A DNA stretch of 64,000 bases from Luidia sarsii. Taxonomy: Eukaryota; Echinodermata; Asteroidea; Paxillosida; Luidiidae. The stretch spans positions 17,026,092-17,090,091 of the forward strand of contig OX465109.1 in the NCBI GenBank assembly GCA_949987565.1, written 5' to 3'. Below the pieces are notes generated by a model that was given only the letters and a program-made list of their open reading frames with translations, was not told where the DNA came from and did no database searches. Of this stretch, positions 11,886 to 23,616 are shown one piece after another. Numbering within the stretch: position 1 is the first letter of the stretch; each line of letters opens with the position of its first letter. A program made the translations under genes and the position numbers.

Positions 11886-12244
11886 GTTGACACCATGCGA
11901 TGCGCATTGATTCCTGGGTGGGGATTAAGTTTGGTGATGAAGAAGTAGTGAGACCTACATGTAGGGCTTGTTGCTAGAGTGGGCGTGGCCTTGAAGTGAA
12001 TATGACCCCGGTCACATAACCCTTAACCCTGACCCTCGTCCCTATAACCTCTTTAAACCCCTCACCGCGGTACACATACACTGTAACAGCTCAAACATAA
12101 CCGCGAACCCTCACCCTATACCCTATAGCCTCTAACCCCCAAACTCCAAACAAAACATCCATATTTTCATTGTTTGCAATTTCATTTCAAAGATAATATG
12201 AGGACAGTCATTTCCTGTACGGGTGTCGCAATCGCCCCTAGTCC
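11886..12244. other. No recognised feature
   Basis: Contains a degenerate CCCTAACCCT-like, C-rich stretch near 12018-12145, too irregular to call telomeric. Confidence 0.4.
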
Positions 12245-12805
12245 TCACGTCATGTTCCTATAATTCAGTGAGGGTTTGCCCTACTGGACGTGTATAGTTA
12301 GCACTGTGCGCTCAGTGCTTTGCCCGATTGCCTGGTGAGTTGTCGAGTTGAGAATGTAATTCAATGAGGGTTTGCCCAACTGGACGTGTATAGTTAGCAC
12401 TGTGCGCTCAGTGCTTTGCCCGATTGCCTGGTGTGAGTTGTCAAGTTGAGAATGTAATTCAATGAGGGTTTGCCCTTACTCAAAGCACTGTGCGGTCAGT
12501 GCTTTGCTCGATTGCCTGGTGAGTTGTCAAGTTGAGAATGTAATTCAATGAGGGTTTGCCCTACTAGACGTAAAAAGCACTGAGCGCTCAGTGCTTTGCC
12601 CGATTGCCTGCTGAGTTGTCTTGTTAAGAATGTAATTCAATGAGGGTTTGCCCAACTGGACGTGTATAGTTAGCACTGTGCGCTCAGTGCTTTGCCCGAT
12701 TGCCTGGTGAGTTGTCATAATTATTAAGAATGTTATTCAATGAGGGTTTGCCCTACTGGACGTAATAAAGCACTGAGCGCTCAGTGCTTTGCCCGATTGC
12801 CTCCT
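12245..12805. repeat. Tandem array of a SINE S1 tail, six units of 86-100 bp
   Basis: AGGGTTTGCC occurs at 12271, 12367, 12465, 12551, 12643 and 12743, giving spacings of 96, 98, 86, 92 and 100. Each unit reads GAATGTAATTCAATGAGGG, a variable GGACGTGTATAGTTAGCAC part, then CTCAGTGCTTTGCCCGATTG. In reverse complement this is the tail of S1 at 10580-10650 (GCAATCGGGCAAAGC ... AGGGCAAAC ... CATTGAA). The array thus consists of SINE-tail sequence without the tRNA head. Confidence 0.9.
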
Positions 12806-13984
12806 CACTGAATTACATACATTCTCCTCGGCCCAAAACGTCGCATTATATCATGATATGATGTTACTTTAAGCTCCTGACAACACCCCGTCCCTATTGA
12901 ACGTTATCCGGTCTGCGGTGTTGCTTTAAGTAGCAACAACTCTAAGCGTGGAAACTCAGTAGTGAGTATGGAGGAGGGGGGATGGCCTACCACCCCCCTC
13001 CCCAATTCCCAGGTCAGCCCTACTCGAGTTATTTTTAATTCCACTTTTCCTTGATTCAGGGCGCTGGATACTTGCGGTCTATTCGCCGTCCTGACGCGGA
13101 GCGCTAAACGACTCGGCCGCCCGGTCGGAGATCGCGCCGTCACTCCCCCACGCCTTCAAGTCCGCGGGTAAGTTTACACCCTTCAAGTTGGGCGACCACA
13201 GAGAGTGAGGACTTTCCAGGAGGAAATTAATTTGCGGCCGCTTATAATTATGGTCAGCCACGGTGATACGTGAGACCTTGAGTATTGCATGGTTGCCGGC
13301 CTTGAGTGCGCATGAACGCTGGGCAGATGCGGGTACCCGTCCTACTCCTGCCTAACCCAATGCTCTTTCATTACGGTTGCTGAATCGAGCTCCCATAGAA
13401 CGCTGCACTAAAACACCCACTTTCAAAGCCAATTATTTGACACCCAAAAGTTTCGCAGTAGCTGTACTGACAATTGTAGTTTGGACCTTCATCTCGCAGA
13501 TTCTTTTCAACTTAATTGTTGTGTTCTTAGCCGATTGGATTTTTTTTCGTAACCTCCCTCCCCCCGCCGCAAGAAAAAGAACAACCCCCATATAGCACCT
13601 ATCCAATCCAAAATTCTGCAAGGATTTTGGGATGGACCCCTCCACTTCTGCAACGAAAATAGGGCCATATTTAAGACCAGATATGTTCAAAATTTCACAC
13701 GGAATTGAAGAGTGAGCCCCCCTGGTTGTCTTTAGCTTCTTTCATTATACAATATATCAGTTACTTCGCCACAAAAGACCCCTTATCAAAAACCAAGTTG
13801 TTTTATGACAATGTGCTCGGCGGGCCATCTCGGGTGGAATTAGCGCGCTGCGACTATAATCTCACGGGCATAGTCACAGGGACGATTTCGAGATATATAA
13901 CAGAACCGACATATGACGCTCAACCACCATCGCTGGTACTCCGTTAATTGTGTGGGGACTATACAAGGACATGTTTTGTAAACC
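12806..13984. other. No recognised feature
   Basis: Contains a C/G-rich patch near 12973-13003 and unique-looking sequence. An open frame at 13377-13595 has a hydrophobic stretch, but no homology signal or splice context. Confidence 0.4.
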
Positions 13985-13987
13985 AGT

Positions 13988-14262
13988 GTAGGTTAGGCTT
14001 AGGGTGTTACGGTTAGGGTTAGGGTTACGGTTACGGTTAGAGTTAGGGTTAGAGTTAGGGTTGGGTTAGTGTTAGGGATAGAGTGAGGGTTAGGATTAGG
14101 ATTAGGGTTAGGGTTAGGATTAGGGTGGTTAGGGTTAGGGTTAGGATTAGGATTAGGATTAGGATTAGGGTTAGGATTAGCAATGTTTGGGTTAGGGTTA
14201 GGATTAGGGTAGTTTGGGTTAGGCTTAGCGTTACGGTTAGTGTTACGGTTACGGTTAGGGTC
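13988..14262 (+). repeat. Interstitial telomere-type repeat, degenerate (TTAGGG)n
   Basis: GGTTAGGGTTAGGG-type units with frequent TTACGG, TTAGGATTAGGA, TTAGAG and TTGGG variants run for about 275 bp. Both sides are ordinary sequence, so this is interstitial, not a chromosome end. TTAGGG is the ancestral metazoan telomere unit. Confidence 0.95.
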
Positions 14263-14423
14263 AAACTGGACCAAAGTGCCCAACGTTGCGTGTGTTAGGC
14301 CAGCAACCATACACAATGCGTCATACGTGTGTAGTGCGCAACCATACCCCAACCACGTGGTTGAGTGTCATACGTCGCGCGTGACGCATATATGCCGCCG
14401 ATTTCAACAGCTGCCTGTCCTGC

Positions 14424-14472
14424 CGACCTCTGACCCTTTCCCCGCCCGAGACAGGGGCGCGGTCAGAGGTCG
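14424..14472. other. Inverted repeat (hairpin), 12-bp perfect arms
   Basis: CGACCTCTGACC (14424-14435) and GGTCAGAGGTCG (14461-14472) are exact reverse complements, separated by 25 GC-rich bases. No T-run follows. The role is unknown. Confidence 0.7.
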
Positions 14473-15496
14473 TCGATCCGTTGCTGCGCATGGCTGCGAA
14501 CGCGGAGTCGAGTCTCCGAGTCGAGCTCGTTCACGGTGAAAGCATTTGTGTGTGTGTGCGCGTGTGTGTGGAAACGTCTCTCTTCGCATCAGAATGGCTA
14601 AAATGTTGACCGACCGCTTTGATTTACGCGGAGTTCATATTTGCAAGGCGTCGGCCCCAGTGGTTAAACACTTCATGTCTCCACGAAGACTCCGTATATT
14701 ATATCTCCAGTCCTGGTACCGTACAAGGATCAGGGTGGGTGGGGAAATGTTTGCTCAGAAAATAGGACCGGGATCACTTTGCAGGAAGGAGGGCAAACAA
14801 AGTGACCCCGACCCGTGTAAATCTCCATGCCAACCACTCCTGCAATTTGATACATTCATTCCATTTCGGCGCGGTTTTTAAGGCGTATATAATGTTTCCA
14901 CCTTACAACGAAGCGCCGGCACATTAAACCAGTGGCCCAGATTCATAGGAAATTTCCTATTTCATCTAGCTTTTTTTCAAAATCTTAATTCATGACAATG
15001 ATTCCTTCGACTTTCCTTGATATGATAACGAGGTCTTGACGCCACACATGGGCGTGGCTTTGCTTGTATGCTCAGTTCAAAGGTCAAAGTTCAAAGGTTG
15101 AATATTTTCATTATGCATCATTCACGGATGCTTCGGCAGTAAACTTCGTGCAAACTGTTTTTTTTTTGCTGGTACATCTTTGCATTGTACAATCCACAAT
15201 CCATATTTTTGCTGGGTGTCATTATACACCAGGGAATGATAAATTGGGCTTACGTCAAGGGCAGAAAATGTAGACAAATGTCAGTTCATAGGACCGTCAT
15301 CACTTCAAGGAGAGATCGGTGGAATGCATCAGATGCCTTGCCCGTGATGTGGAGTCTTGAAGGCGGCGAGACGGCTTCCGTCAATGTCAGGATGCGTCGA
15401 CGGGTGGCAGGACCCCACGGTGGGTCACGGTGGCGGGCAACGAAGCGTGCGTGTCGGCGTGCGCGGTGTTGGTCGGAGTGGGGCGGAGGCCGGAGC
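14473..15496. other. No recognised feature; short (TG)n
   Basis: Includes a TG/CG dinucleotide run at about 14546-14572. A GC-richer stretch begins near 15350. Open frames near 15185-15500 run into the 11-mer array and are not supported as genes. Confidence 0.4.
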
Positions 15497-15965
15497 TGAT
15501 TGGGTCGGAGTTGGGTCGGAGTTGGGTCGGAGTTGGGTCGGAGTTGGGTCGGAGTTGGGTCGGAGTTGGGTCGGAGTTGGGTCGGAGTTGGGTCGGAGTT
15601 GGGTCGGAGTTGGGTCGGAGTTGGGTCGGAGTGGGTCGGAGTTGGGTCGGAGTTGGGTCGGAGTGGGTCGGAGTTTGGTCGGAGTTGGGTCGGAGTTGGG
15701 TCGGAGTTGGGTCGGAGTTGGGTCGGAGTTGGGTCGGAGTTGGGTCGGAGTTGGGTCGGATTTGGTCGGAGTTGGGTCGGAGTTGGGTCGGAGTTGGGTC
15801 GGAGTTGGGTCGGAGTGGGTCGAAGTTAGGACGGAGTGGGTCGGAGTGGGTCGAAGTTGGGTCGGAGTGGGTCGGAGTGGGTCGGAGTGGGTCGGAGTGG
15901 GTCGGAGTGGTTCGGAGTAGGATTTGAGTTGTTCATTCAGATTGGGATCGGAGTGGGTCGGACTG
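15497..15965 (+). repeat. 11-bp minisatellite (GGGTCGGAGTT)n
   Basis: About forty units of GGGTCGGAGTT. A 10-bp variant, GGGTCGGAGT, becomes dominant after 15830. The unit is not a multiple of three and has no stop in any plus frame, so all three frames stay open (ELGRSWVGVGS-type peptides). These are repeat artefacts. Confidence 0.95.
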
Positions 15966-17694
15966 GGTATTTCTATAGTGCGTATTGCCAAAAAAAAAAG
16001 GCGGATTCGGACGAAACCAGCCTTCGCATACATAAATTATAACACACCGCCAATGTTGTCTCCATCACATGCACCCTCCCGTGCGTAAATGTTTGACAGA
16101 CTCGGCCAGGTGAGGTGACCAGGGCGTGTGCACGCACTTAGACTAAAAGCAATGCAAACACACTGGCTGCATTCCGCTGTAGCCCGGCGTGCGTGCAGTG
16201 TTCGCACAACCGAGATTGCCCTTCCCAATTACATTCTCGACGCATGCGAGGCGCTTGAAGAACGAAGGGAATCATTCACATTCGCTCGTGTGGTTAGTGG
16301 CCTTTAGACATTTGGCCGCGGGTTGCATGATTGCATCACATACACTAATTCAATCCAAGACGGCTTCGCCAAGCTGATTATCATAAAGTGTGGACCCACG
16401 ACTACTTTTGTTATTAAGGGGTCTTAGGAGACTAATTAACTGATATTTTTAGAATAAGTGAAACTTAAGACAACCTGGGGTTCGCTCTTCAGTTTCGTGT
16501 GTAATTTGTCTGTGGAGGTCGAGGGATGCTACCCAAATCCTTGCAGAAATTCAGCTTGGACGTGCGACTAGACATTTTGCGGTTGTTTTGTTTTCTGGGG
16601 GTAGGCCTAAATAGCAGAAAAAACCAATCGGCTAACAACACCAACATTGGAATGAAAATGAGAGATGTATAGGTTCAATCTACAATTTGGAGTATAGTTA
16701 CAAGACCTGAGAAACATTTGGGTGTGGATTTTTTCTCCTCGAATTTGGGGCTTTTTGCACCGCGTTCTGTGGGTGCTTGATTTAGTGTTCTGCACCCATT
16801 GGACTGGCCGGCACCACTGGAGCGCCCTCATGTGGTCGAGATATGTCGATGGCGTCGTTGGACGTTGCAGCAAATTGAAACTACAACCACCTGCCCTTTT
16901 GTATCGAATTCACAGCATCTGAATATCTGTACTATCACATTCGCGTTCTGTCATTCATAGTATATTTCAAGTTCAGCACATAATATCAATATTGAATGTT
17001 TGAACACCTTGTAATTTCAACATTTTCATGCCGATAATCATATATGGTTATCATGGTATGGTTATCAAAGACATAATTAATATTGGTAGATTGGCCTAGT
17101 AATGTTTCATGATTTGAAACGAATGAATTACACTTATTGACATAATTCATGATAATCTTGGAGGTGACTTGAATGTTGAAGTATGGAAATGAAGACCACG
17201 TAACAAAGGGATGGGAAGAACCCCTATTGGGGTTAAAACTCCGAGGACGGGAGCGACGCATTAGCAAGAGGCCTACCGTGCGAACGCGTCCCGAGCCCCG
17301 CCAGACTTTGCCTGGGCGCACGCTTCTCGCCATCCGGCCGGCGGCAAGCAGGGATCCGGGGAATTGACCTTTGGCGCAGACCGTCAAGCGTGAATGTTGG
17401 CGGCGAACCGGCCAAATCAACGACTTGTACCAGTCCACCCGGACAACAAAAAATGTGAAGCGGACGCCGTGCAACAAAACGGCAATTGTCTTCTGTTTCT
17501 CATTTCAAATAATTTACTCGAAATGTCTTTGAAATAAGGAGGGCCTGAGGTTTCGATCCTAGCAGGGCCTTTCTCAGAGACATGATGCAAATATCTAGAT
17601 GGGTAGATTCGCTAATCTCTAATAACGATCTATATATTTGTTTTATCAACGTTTGAGGGAGGCTGTCGTGGAAAATTACTGTCAGCTTTTGGTG
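15966..17694. other. No recognised gene; family-G motif remnant at 17543-17580
   Basis: Mostly unique-looking sequence. At 17543-17580 the plus strand reads GCCTGAGGTTTCGATCCTAG then CAGGGCCTTTCTCAGA. This is the reverse complement of the family-G stem-loop motif without its full body. Confidence 0.5.
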
Positions 17695-18400
17695 GAATGG
17701 TCGGTGATTTGGTTGGTTGGTTGGGTGGTTGGTTAGCTGGCTGGTGGCTAGTTGATTTGGTAGGTCGGTTGATATTGGTTGGTTGGTTAGTTGGTTGGGG
17801 TGGTTGGTTGGTTCGGTGGTTGGTGGGTGGTTGGTTAGCTGGATGCTTGGTTGGTAGATTGGTTGATATTGGTTGGTTGGTTGGTTGGTTGTTGGTCATT
17901 TAGCCTGCTGGTCGGCTGGTGTATCGACTGATAAGTTGGTTGGCTCGTTGTCTGTTTGTTGGTTGATTGGTTGGTTGATTGATTCCCTTGGTTGATTGGT
18001 CTAGTGGTTGATTAGTTGGACTGTTTGTTGGTTGGTTGATTCCCATGGTTGATTGGTCTGGTGGTTGATTACTGTTGGTTGGATGGTTGATTACCATGGT
18101 TGATTGGTCTGGTGGTTGATTACTGTTGGTTGGTTGGTTGATTCCCATGGTTGATTGGTCTGGTGGTTGATTAGTTGGACTGTTGGTTGGTTGGCTGATC
18201 CCATGGTTGAATGGTCTGGTGGTTGATTAGTTGGACTGTTGGTTGGTTGGTTGATTCCCATGGTTGATTGGTCTGGTGGTTGATTACTGTTGGTTGGTTG
18301 GTTGATTCTCATGGTTGATTGGTCTGGTGGTTGATTAGTTGGACTGTTAGTTGTTTGGTTGGTTAGATCGTGGTTAGATCATGGCTCGGTGGTCGGTTGG
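17695..18400 (+). repeat. TTGG-rich minisatellite with 50-58-bp higher-order units
   Basis: The first part (17695-17900) is irregular GGTTGGTTGGT. From 17984, CCCATGGTTGATTGGTCTGG-type blocks recur at 17984, 18042, 18093, 18144, 18200, 18258 and 18308 (spacings 58, 51, 51, 56, 58, 50). Two unit types alternate, with TTAGTTGGACTGTT or TTACTGTTGG in the middle. Reverse-strand peptides rich in NQPTN are artefacts. Confidence 0.93.
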
Positions 18401-19329
18401 TTCGTTGATTGACAGTCTGTCTGTGAGTCAATTGGATTATCACACACCGAGCCATTAATATCGCCGTGTGGGGGCACTCAAACCACGGTCAAAACAGAGA
18501 CGGTAATTGGGTAATTACCATGATGTGACACGCACTGGTTGACCTCGATATAACAGGACCAGCGCTTGCGTGCGTGCTGTGGCCGTGTACGGCATGTACA
18601 AGTCCATGTACATGTACGTGTACATGTACGTACCGTAAGTGTATTATGTACACACAGGACAAAGCGGGCAGGCTTGGTCACACGCACGCCGTGCAAATCA
18701 CTCTAGCAGGGGCGTGCGTGGGTTTGTGCACGGCACATTTGCAGCGCGCACGCTGGTCGAGTGCGGTACCGTGCTCTTGTGTGCTGACTTAGCGGTATAC
18801 TCCCGTGCCCTGTCTGGAAAAAAAACCCCAGAACAGCCTGCGTAAAAGATCATACTCCCCGTGGAACATACGACCTGCACGTCGTCGGAAAACCCTTCTT
18901 CCTCAATACTCAGACGAGGGGCTTAGTGGTTGCTCGATCTCACCGTTCTACCTATTTATTTTTTTAGTTGGCAGCATCCAGTTATTCTACGGGAGCTAAA
19001 TCTCTGATTAACTCACGGATTGGACCCTGATTTGATGTCGTTTTTTCCCCCTCCCACCTCTTTCACGCAGCGAATTTGAACGGATTTATACCAAGCGATC
19101 GCCTGGAGACGGACTTTGGTGATTTTGGTGTCGGTACGCTACGGAGACCTTCGTGGACGTGCTAGGCAGAAAACCACCACCAGTCACGTGCTGAACGGGG
19201 TAACAGTCAGTGCTCGTTACTTGCATTCACCATCGCTCGCCTAAAGAGACGGGGATTCGCATACGGCCCCCCTCCAAAACAAAAAAAATCCCTTTCGAGA
19301 AGTATCCAGAATTCGGGTTCGCTGTCGTC
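18401..19329. other. Intergenic; possible promoter-proximal sequence at the 3' end
   Basis: Includes overlapping GTACATGTAC palindromes near 18605-18632. From about 19080 CpG becomes frequent, with a CACGTG E-box near 19186, upstream of a possible first exon at 19330. No TATA box is placed convincingly. Confidence 0.35.
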
Positions 19330-19374
19330 ATGGCTGCGTGGATCGGGAACCGACCTCCGGCGATCTACTCTCTG
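19330..19374 (+). CDS. Candidate first coding exon (15 codons), unidentified
   Basis: ATGGCTGCGTGG starts in a CpG-rich setting with a fair Kozak context (GTCATGG). The frame stays open through CGACCTCCGGCG to CTG, which abuts a strong splice donor, GTGAGT (19375). The peptide would be MAAWIGNRPPAIYSL. A (TTG)n run directly downstream (19388-19424) fits intronic sequence. The segment is too short for homology recognition, and an ATG plus a good donor can occur by chance, so this is a prompt for transcript evidence only. Confidence 0.25.
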
Positions 19375-21861
19375 GTGAGTTTGTCAGCGTTGTTGCTGTT
19401 GTTGTTGTTGTTGTTGTGGTTGTCTTGTTACGTATATTGTCACCAACTGGGCGCTCTGGCTATAAATAGCCTCGGCTTCCGCTGTCGTCTTTTGTGCGGC
19501 CCGGAATATAGCCCGCGGACTGCGCGATTATTTTTTTTTGCCCGTACACTGCGTTCTCCCCCTCTTCCCTCTCCCCCCTCGCGATTGTTGTAACGATGAT
19601 CTTTGGTGTTGGCTTTGACATTGCCGGTCTGAATGGTTGTCGTGGTTAGTCGAGCAGAAGTGGTTTGTGGCTCAGCTGAGAAAACATTTGTGTGTGTGTG
19701 TGTGTGTTTATGAACGGACCCAGAGAGATCCAACGGGGGATATCCCGTGTATAATTATAGGATCGAGTGTAATATAGGATCGTCGGCAATATCCCAATGG
19801 GAATCTGGGGGGCGATTATTTGTATCGATTCCAACCGAACGAATCCACCCGTTTGATGCACGGGTGTCAAATGCTGAAAACCTCGGAAGGAGATAATGAC
19901 CCCTTTTTGTATGCCGCGCGGTTGTTTTCGGCAAGCACAACATCGTAGCGTCAAGTTCTACTGCTCAGCCGACGATAACCGCCAACTCGATTCCTGCCAT
20001 CTGCGTTTATAGATCATCTTCTAAATTAATGTTTCAACGACTCCTCTCGGTGCTTATTTTTAATTTCACGATATGATCAGTTCAATTCCGTCTCTGCGTC
20101 TGATAGCTATGCACGACCGTACCATACAAAGGTCGTCATTCGCGGGGCTGCGGGGGAAAACACAAAAATGACGCCGGTGTCCATTTCGGGAGCGAGATCT
20201 TTGGTTATTTGGGATCCCTGCGCGGAAAGCCATGCCTGTTATCTGCGACCAGCTACAGGTGGACTTTATTCCAAGTTTATTAATAACATGTTTCCAGCGC
20301 TACCCCTTTTGGGTCGCTATGACCATGCCATGACGATATAGGCTTCGCACGATCACAGAGAGAATGATAAAGAATGGCGCTTTGAATACGCTCCGAAATT
20401 TGCCGGCGGATAAGCTTTGCGCTATAAAACTAACCATTGATAAAAAAACCACCCCAGAATATTTGACCGTTCTGGGACTTGCAACGGAGACTTGAAATGT
20501 ACTGAAAATACTAACGACGATTTTTTTTCTTCCGTTCTGCCATTATGCTATTGCTACATCAGCTGCCCATCTTTTACCACAAGTTATCGGCGCCGAAGTT
20601 GGATGCGCAGAGTTGCTCGAACAATGAGTCGGCCGTACCTCTAGGCCTAACAATTATTGTTGGTCCGTTTTTGTTTCGTCGCTAAAAAAAAAAAAACCGC
20701 CACGATTCACCGCGGTCGCTTGACCGTAAGCTGGCGCTAGTGGCTCATTTTTTGTTGTTGACCGGCGGCAACGACAATAGCCAGGTCACGGGCAGTCGAA
20801 CGCTCAATCATCCAAGGACGACGGCATTATATACAGGTCGCGGACTTGATCATCGCTCGTATGCGCGTTCACGATTCACAGGCTGTACTGGACAATGTCC
20901 ATTGCCAACTGCGGCCTGGGAGGGGGATTGTGGGGGGGGGGGGCTATTGGGGATAGAAGCCTTCATTCCTGCACCCCCCCGTTGACCTTGGCCTGACGAA
21001 AGGTCAAAATGTGTTTAGAATCTGTGACCTTTCAGGGGTTTCCGCCACTACCGCTGCTATGGGAACGTCGGACTGCAGGTCTACGCACGAGTTGATAGTG
21101 ATTGAACTATAGTATAGGATATGACCAAGCTTTCACGTATAGCCGGGGCGTGCGACGTTCCCCCTTCATCTTGTGCTGCCTATAATTATTCAACTCATTT
21201 CGTTTACCTTTATAGACTCAAATGTTCACCCGTTGCAGTTTTAAGTTGGCGTTAACCTTTGAGTTTCAGTATGATTGTCTGACTGTGTGCCGGTTAGAAA
21301 CCCTTGTTTCTTTTTTTCCATTGAGGCAGGCGTATTATTGTTATATAGTCACAGTCTAATGCCATCGCGGAGATGTTTCATTCATTGTATTCACCGACTC
21401 GTGATTTCCTCTTGTTGCTCGGGGTGATGTTCAGCAACACCCCGAAGCCGCCTGCATATATGCACGGGGCTTGCTATTAAAGGGACGCCTATACGTATAC
21501 CCGGCAACACGATGTGCTTTATTCTATCCTATCTTGCAAAATTTAGAGCCATGCATGTAGTCTCTTATATAATATCCTATGGTTAGATACCGTGGAAGGA
21601 ATTGCCTCGTTGGGAGTATGCAGTGTAATACCAACTGTTGGCAAATTGTTGAATTGAACTGGAAAATCATTTGGGTGGTATTTTTGTTTTTTAAAAGTGA
21701 GTGAAACAGATTCAACTACATCCCGTGTTTCCGTATCCTTATCCTTTCCGAAATTCCGGCTTGGTCACGGTCACACAACGACCCCTAGCTGGGTCGTTTT
21801 TGGGGCACCACCGATGACTGCATGGCCAGCTCGTGCCATCTTTCCACGGTCTTCTAGTGTG
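19375..21861. other. No recognised gene; short microsatellites
   Basis: Holds (TTG)n at 19388-19424, (GT)n at 19688-19708, an A-run near 20685-20696 and a G-run near 20930-20942. The rest is unique-looking. It could be an intron if the 19330 exon is real. Confidence 0.4.
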
Positions 21862-22746
21862 GAATTGCCTGGTGCCAGTTGAAGGCCATCCTACATGCAG
21901 GGTTTGAATCTAGCAGTGGCCCTGTGGCCAAATGACAGTTTGAAATTGTCTGGGGCCAGTTGAAGGCCATCCTATACAAGCAGGGTTTGAATCTAGCAGT
22001 GGCCCTGTGTCCAAATGACTGTTTGAAATTGTCTGGGGCCAGTTGAAGGCCATCCTACATGCAGGGTTTGAATCTAGCAGTGGCCCTGTGGCCAAATGAC
22101 AGTTTGAAATTGTCTGGGGCCAGTTGAAGGCCATCCTATATGCAGGGTTTGAATCTAGCAGTGGCCATGTGGCCAAATGACAGTTTGAAATTGTCTGGGG
22201 TCAGTTGAAGGCCATCCTATATGCAGGGTTTGAATCTAGCAGTGGCCATGTGGCCAAAGGACAGTTTGAAATTGTCTGGGGTCAGTTGAAGGCCATCCTA
22301 TATGCAGGGTTTGAATCTAGCAGTGGCCATGTGTCCAAATGGTAGTTTGAAATTGTCTGGGGCCAGTTGAAGGCCATCCTACATGCAGGGTTTGAATCTA
22401 GCAGTGGCCCTGTGGCCAAATGACAGTTGAAATTGTCTAGGGCCAGTTGAAGGCCATCCTACATGCAGGGTTTGAATCTAGCAGTGGCCCTGTGTCCAAA
22501 TGACAGTTTGAAATTGTCTGTGGCCAGTTGAAGGCCATCCTATACAAGCAGGGTTTGAATCTAGCAGTGGCCCTGTGGCCAAATGACAGTTTGAAATTGT
22601 CTGGGGCCAGTTGAAGGCCATCCTATATGCAGGGTTTGAATCTAGCAGTGGCCCTGTGGCCAAATGACAGTTGAAATTTCTGGGGCCAGTTGAAGGCCAT
22701 CCTTCATCCTTCATCCTTTGAATCTAGCAGTAGTCCTGTGGCCATG
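21862..22746. repeat. 81-bp satellite, about 11 tandem units
   Basis: CCAGTTGAAGGCCATCCTA recurs about every 81 bp from 21875 to 22687. Some units carry a 4-bp insertion (TATACAAGCAGG instead of TATGCAGG). Each unit reads CAGGGTTTGAATCTAGCAGT, GGCCCTGTGGCCAAATGACA, then GTTTGAAATTGTCTGGGG. A higher-order pattern is hinted at: the TACAAG variant appears in two units about 570 bp apart. The final unit is truncated and merges into a TCATCCT triplet near 22700. Confidence 0.95.
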
Positions 22747-23616
22747 TCAGCGACCCTGTTTAGGGACGCTCCCTGTGTAGGGATACTAGCAAAGGCCATG
22801 AGATCATCTGGTGATGTGCCCATATACACATCGATCGGTGTGGCTGGGGTGATTGTACTGCTACAATGCCCCCCCCCCCAAAAAAAAAATGCGCAAAAAA
22901 TGAAGGTTTGTCTTCGTGGGGGATGTCTGTAGTAGTAATCTCCGAGCCATTTTCCTGACCCGTAGGCCACCTCTCATAGTTTCCACACAGCACGACACTC
23001 TTTCTGTCCCCTGTCCCCCCGCCCCCGCCCGAGCCAAACCAAATAGCGCTAACTTTCAGCGATTCAATTTCGAAAGTTGACCGAGGAAAGGGGAGTAAGG
23101 GGGGCGGGGGTTTCAAACAGTTCCGCTAGTTGGAAGCTTGGTGAAGTGTTCTTATTTGTATCCTTAATAGTGTTTTTTTTTTACAATGTACACGGGCCCA
23201 CATTTATGAGCTCTGCTTTCTCATTGGTGCCTTCACAGTAGTAGCCTATATTCCATGGTTTCATCAATACCAAACTCGTAAAATACGTATGATGTGATAC
23301 TTTTAAGATCAAATGTATGAAAGAATGTACGAATGAACAGTTTATTCAATGCTCTCGTGACGTCATCGGTCCGTCGGAGGCTGTACGCTTTCCCTCTGTT
23401 TCCTTCTCTCCGATTCGGCTATCCGGCTGCGTTGATCGAAGACGCAGCGTTTATTTATAGCTGTGTGCACCAGGAAGTACCGTGATTGATATGAATCTGG
23501 AATTATTTATAGCCCTACACGACTTGTTTATTGCTGGTAACTATGCCATTTACCAGATGATTCGCACCCGTGCTATCTTCGCAGCTCTGGGTATGTCTTT
23601 TTGAATTTTTTTTTTA
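22747..23616. other. No recognised feature; poly(C)-poly(A) junction
   Basis: Eleven C (22869-22879) are followed by ten A (22880-22889); on the other strand this is T-run to G-run. A G-rich patch lies near 23086-23110. No gene signal. Confidence 0.5.

Noticed and set aside
12245..12805. CRISPR-like array
   Set aside because: Units are contiguous tandem repeats without unique spacers, and the setting is a eukaryotic genome.
13988..14262. True chromosome end
   Set aside because: Ordinary non-telomeric sequence continues on both sides, and the units are degenerate.
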